Shown: positions 61,905 to 64,000 of the stretch, piece after piece | How the letters are laid out: each line of letters opens with the position of its first letter | Numbering within the stretch: position 1 is the stretch's first letter | Origin: JAJEBT01 sp965214975 | Lineage (GTDB): Bacteria; Pseudomonadota; Alphaproteobacteria; MPNO01; UBA830 | Assembly (NCBI GenBank): GCA_965214975.1 | Contig: OZ244055.1 | Location: 2,542,001 to 2,606,000, forward strand | DNA length: 64,000 nucleotides | Direction: 5' to 3' | Program-made: the position numbers and the translations under genes | The notes under the pieces: generated by a model | What the model was told of the DNA's origin: nothing | The model's input: only the letters and a program-made list of their open reading frames with translations | Database searches by the model: none

Positions 61905-61966
61905 GCACCCTTCTCGCGTCCCTTCCCGCGACTGCGTCGGCAGGCTCCCGGCTTCGCCGGAGCGCG
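61905..61966 (+). repeat. dispersed repeat R3, copy 3
   Basis: GCACCCTTCTCGCGTCC, TTCCCGCGACTGCGTCGGCAG and CTCCCGGCTTCGCCGGAGCG, matching 49569-49630 and 30018-30098. It directly follows R1 copy 5. Confidence 0.65.
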
Positions 61967-62279
61967 TGTCCGCGCACCCCGCGAATAGCGCGTGCCCGCG
62001 CGTTCCGCCCCCTTTCAGGATGGTGGGGAATCCGAAGCGCCAACGGAAGCCGGCGCGGGATCGTCCTGATTCCGCAAGCGGCTCCGTTGGCGACGTTGCC
62101 GGAACCGTGGTATCGTTCGCCTTCGCAGCGTCACGCGGACGCGGTGCGTCGGGACATCGCGCAGCGGACCCTTTTTGCCGGATCCCCCGTTCCCGAACTC
62201 GATTCCGGCAAGGTGGCGCAGGGACACGCCGCACCGCTTTCGACAACAGCTCCCACACGACCGAAGGCTTCCTTCCTTC

Positions 62280-63230
62280 ATGCTCGCCTCCAGCAGCTCC
62301 CCTCCCCCTCCCCCCGGAATCGACTTGTCGATGCCGGCCCTCGTTCCCGCCTGGAACGAGGAGGAGTCCGTCGCGGAGGTTCTGGAAGGCTTGCGGGCGT
62401 GCGCGGGCCGACTGGCCGGGAAAGACGTCGACCGGTCGGTCTGCGGGATCGCCGGCGGTTCCGCCGACGGCACCTCGGAAGTCGCGCGCCGGGCCGGTGC
62501 CGACCGCGTCCTGACTCACGGCTCGAACCGGGGACTCGGTGCGGCCGTGCGCACCGGATTGGCCCATGCGCGTGACCACGGCCTCGATCTCGCGGTCAGG
62601 CTCGACGCCGACGGCCAGCACGATCCGGCCGACACCCCCGAACCGGTTGCCCCGATCCTGGAAGACCGGGCCGACCCTGTTTTCGGCGACCGTTTCCCCC
62701 GCATGACCTGCCGCATGCCTCTGGTGCGCCGCTGGGGCAACGCTTCTTTCCGTTCCCTGATGCGATGGCTGTTGGGCGGCTGGCGGATCCGGGGTCCGCA
62801 GGCCGGCATGTTCGCCGCGAACCGCGCCTGTCCGGACAGGTTCCTTCTGCCTGGCGATTGCAACCACATCCGGCAGGTGTTGCCGGACGCCTGTCTCAAG
62901 GGAACGCGGTTTGCCCAGGTGCCGGTCATCGTCTTCAACGCGCGAACGACCGGGAGCTCGTTCGTCTCTTTCAAGTGCCCGTTCAAGGTTTTTCCGCGGA
63001 TTCTCGTGCTGCCGGTCATGGCCAGGCCGCCGAAAGTGTTTCCGCCGCTGGCAGGCCTGTTTCTTGCCGCCGCTCCGGGGCTGTTCGGCGACGAGCCGGT
63101 TCCGTGGCTGCCGGGATCGGGCCCGAAACCGGTCGAGCACGTCAATCCGGTGCCGGGACCGGCGCTCTTCGGCATCGACACCGGCTATTCCGGGCTGCCG
63201 GCCGGGTTGCTCGCGCGTCACCGGTCATGA
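62280..63230 (+). CDS. dolichyl-phosphate-mannose-synthase-like glycosyltransferase, apparently decayed
   Basis: A 316-residue GT-A protein. The order of blocks follows DPM-type enzymes: MPALVPAWNEEESVAEVL, GSNRGLGAAVRTGLAHA, VRLDADGQHDP, and a late RWGNASFRSLMRWLLGGWRI. But the usual VVDDGSTDGT stretch reads VCGIAGGSADGT, so the paired aspartates that hold the nucleotide are gone, and the C-terminal helices are poor in hydrophobic residues. It may be inactive, or a divergent enzyme. ATG at 62280; stop overlaps the next gene. Confidence 0.6.
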   Translation: MLASSSSPPPPPGIDLSMPALVPAWNEEESVAEVLEGLRACAGRLAGKDVDRSVCGIAGGSADGTSEVARRAGADRVLTHGSNRGLGAAVRTGLAHARDHGLDLAVRLDADGQHDPADTPEPVAPILEDRADPVFGDRFPRMTCRMPLVRRWGNASFRSLMRWLLGGWRIRGPQAGMFAANRACPDRFLLPGDCNHIRQVLPDACLKGTRFAQVPVIVFNARTTGSSFVSFKCPFKVFPRILVLPVMARPPKVFPPLAGLFLAAAPGLFGDEPVPWLPGSGPKPVEHVNPVPGPALFGIDTGYSGLPAGLLARHRS

Positions 63231-63631
63231 CGATGTCCCGGCAGATGGGCCGCTACGTCCTGACCGGCCTGGCGGGACTTGCCGTGAGCCTCGCGGTCAC
63301 GGTCCTGATGCATGAAGGGGCGGGGCTGCCCGCCGACGCGGCGTTTGCCGTCGCCCTCGGCGTGGTGTTCGCGTTCCAGTTTCTCGCCAACGCGTTCTTC
63401 GTGTTCGACTCCGGCGCCGACCGCAACGCCTTTCTCCGCTATGCGGGTTCGGCGCTCGTTTTCCGTCTTGCGGATTTTCTGCTGTTCGCGGGCCTTCGGG
63501 AACTCGCGGCACCGTACTACGTCGCGGCCGCGCTGGCCGTTCTCGTCACCAACCTGGCGAAGTTCCTGGTCTACCGCAACTTCGTCTTCACCGGCCGGGA
63601 CAAGCGTGTCCGGGCGGAAAGCGCGTCATGA
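63227..63631 (+). CDS. GtrA-family membrane protein
   Basis: A 134-residue protein with four predicted transmembrane helices: MGRYVLTGLAGLAVSLAVTV at the start, FAFQFLANAFFVFDSGADR and TNLAKFLVYRNFVFTGR at the end. The paired LxNxxFVF-type motifs are typical of GtrA. ATG overlaps the glycosyltransferase stop (ATGA at 63227-63230). Probably flips the lipid-linked sugar made by the upstream enzyme; second GtrA in the window. Confidence 0.85.
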   Translation: MTMSRQMGRYVLTGLAGLAVSLAVTVLMHEGAGLPADAAFAVALGVVFAFQFLANAFFVFDSGADRNAFLRYAGSALVFRLADFLLFAGLRELAAPYYVAAALAVLVTNLAKFLVYRNFVFTGRDKRVRAESAS

Positions 63632-64000
63632 CGAAGCCCCCGGAGACGGCGCTTTTTCGCAAGCGTCCGAAAGCGTGACCCGGGAATCCTCGGGCGGTCT
63701 CGGCACGATGCGCCTTGGCCGGAAGCGAAACGCGGGACGGAGGATCGCCATGCTTTCCCGCGCAAGGGATTCCGCGCTTCGGGCAGGAAGCCCCATGCGC
63801 CGTCGGAGTGCCGTTCCGGGGGTGCCGCAAGCACGCCGGATCTGCTCCCGCCCTGCGGAGCGCGACCGGCGGGCTCCCCCCGCATGCGGCCCGAAGTCCC
63901 GCCGCCGCGACGCCAACGGGAAGGGCAGGGGGCGAAAACGCCGCCTTGCCGCGGACAGCGGCGGCAGGCCGGTGCCGGCGACGGCGGGTGGTCCGGTGAC
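63632..64000. other. non-coding right edge
   Basis: No gene recognised. A stretch from about 63688 (GCGGTCTCGGCACGATGCG) loosely resembles the GGTCTCGACATGATG boxes at 46520, 46992 and 51815, followed by a GGAGGATCGCCATG similar to the block in the direct repeats. Confidence 0.4.

Larger units (their letters stand above)
61678..62279. other. 600-base divergent intergenic region with repeats
   Basis: Lies between the dioxygenase operon and a glycosyltransferase. Contains R1 copy 5 (61711-61890) and R3 copy 3 (61905-61966). Nothing else recognisable except a weak TTGGCG-N18-TATCGT (62087-62116) reading towards the glycosyltransferase. Confidence 0.5.

Noticed and set aside
1..64000. CRISPR array, rRNA, tRNA, riboswitch or replication origin
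   Set aside because: No regularly spaced short repeats, no cloverleaf or rRNA sequence and no origin-type boxes were noticed by eye; a dedicated scan could not be run.

Overview
The window is about 70% GC with tight, overlapping genes and comes from a high-GC alphaproteobacterium, probably a Rhodospirillales-like lineage. Support for this: a large NAD-specific glutamate dehydrogenase (1,600-residue class), a metal-independent-looking HemB metal loop, an RpoH with an alphaproteobacterial-type promoter, the run rpoZ-rsh-pdxJ-acpS-lepB-rnc-era-recO, and a thioredoxin/TPR - LON-domain - Trm112 - DUF971 run upstream of uvrB. The placement is inference from gene content; no rRNA or tRNA gene was seen.

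Layout. 1-5.4 kb: 3' part of NAD-glutamate dehydrogenase, convergent with an mtnA-class II aldolase pair (methylthioribose salvage). 5.4-8.7 kb: a non-coding stretch holding dispersed repeats and a broken, AT-rich, foreign-looking ATPase gene. 8.7-20 kb: flavin reductase, penicillin-acylase-like hydrolase, hemB, an OLD-like ATPase/TOPRIM protein, rpoH with a heat-shock-type promoter, a DegP-like protease, an amidohydrolase and a DapA-family protein. 20.6-29.4 kb: an operon for decaprenylphosphoryl-arabinose synthesis and use (UbiA/HAD fusion, GtrA, DprE1, two large membrane glycosyltransferases, DprE2), the pathway best known from mycobacteria. 30-31.7 kb: a glycosyltransferase between inverted repeats. 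31.8-44 kb: conserved housekeeping genes in one direction. 44-52.5 kb: an accessory island with a duplicated membrane glycosyltransferase, a further glycosyltransferase between the copies, remnants of a D12-class adenine methyltransferase and of an ISKra4-type transposase, and many repeats. 52.7-56.3 kb: parC and an AlbA_2 (Schlafen-type) protein. 56.5-61.7 kb: a five-gene overlapping operon for an aromatic ring-hydroxylating dioxygenase. 62.3-63.6 kb: a decayed dolichyl-phosphate-mannose-synthase-like glycosyltransferase with a GtrA protein.

Themes. Surface-glycan genes occur in five separate places, and most lie beside copies of a family of degenerate GC-rich dispersed repeats, inverted or direct. 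Together with tandem glycosyltransferase duplication, a decayed third copy, long G/C homopolymers and segmental duplication, this suggests that envelope-glycan genes here are amplified, moved and lost as cassettes. The most interesting single locus is the Gram-negative arabinofuranose-donor operon at 20.6-29.4 kb, in which translationally coupled genes encode nearly the whole route from phosphoribosyl donor to arabinosyl transfer.
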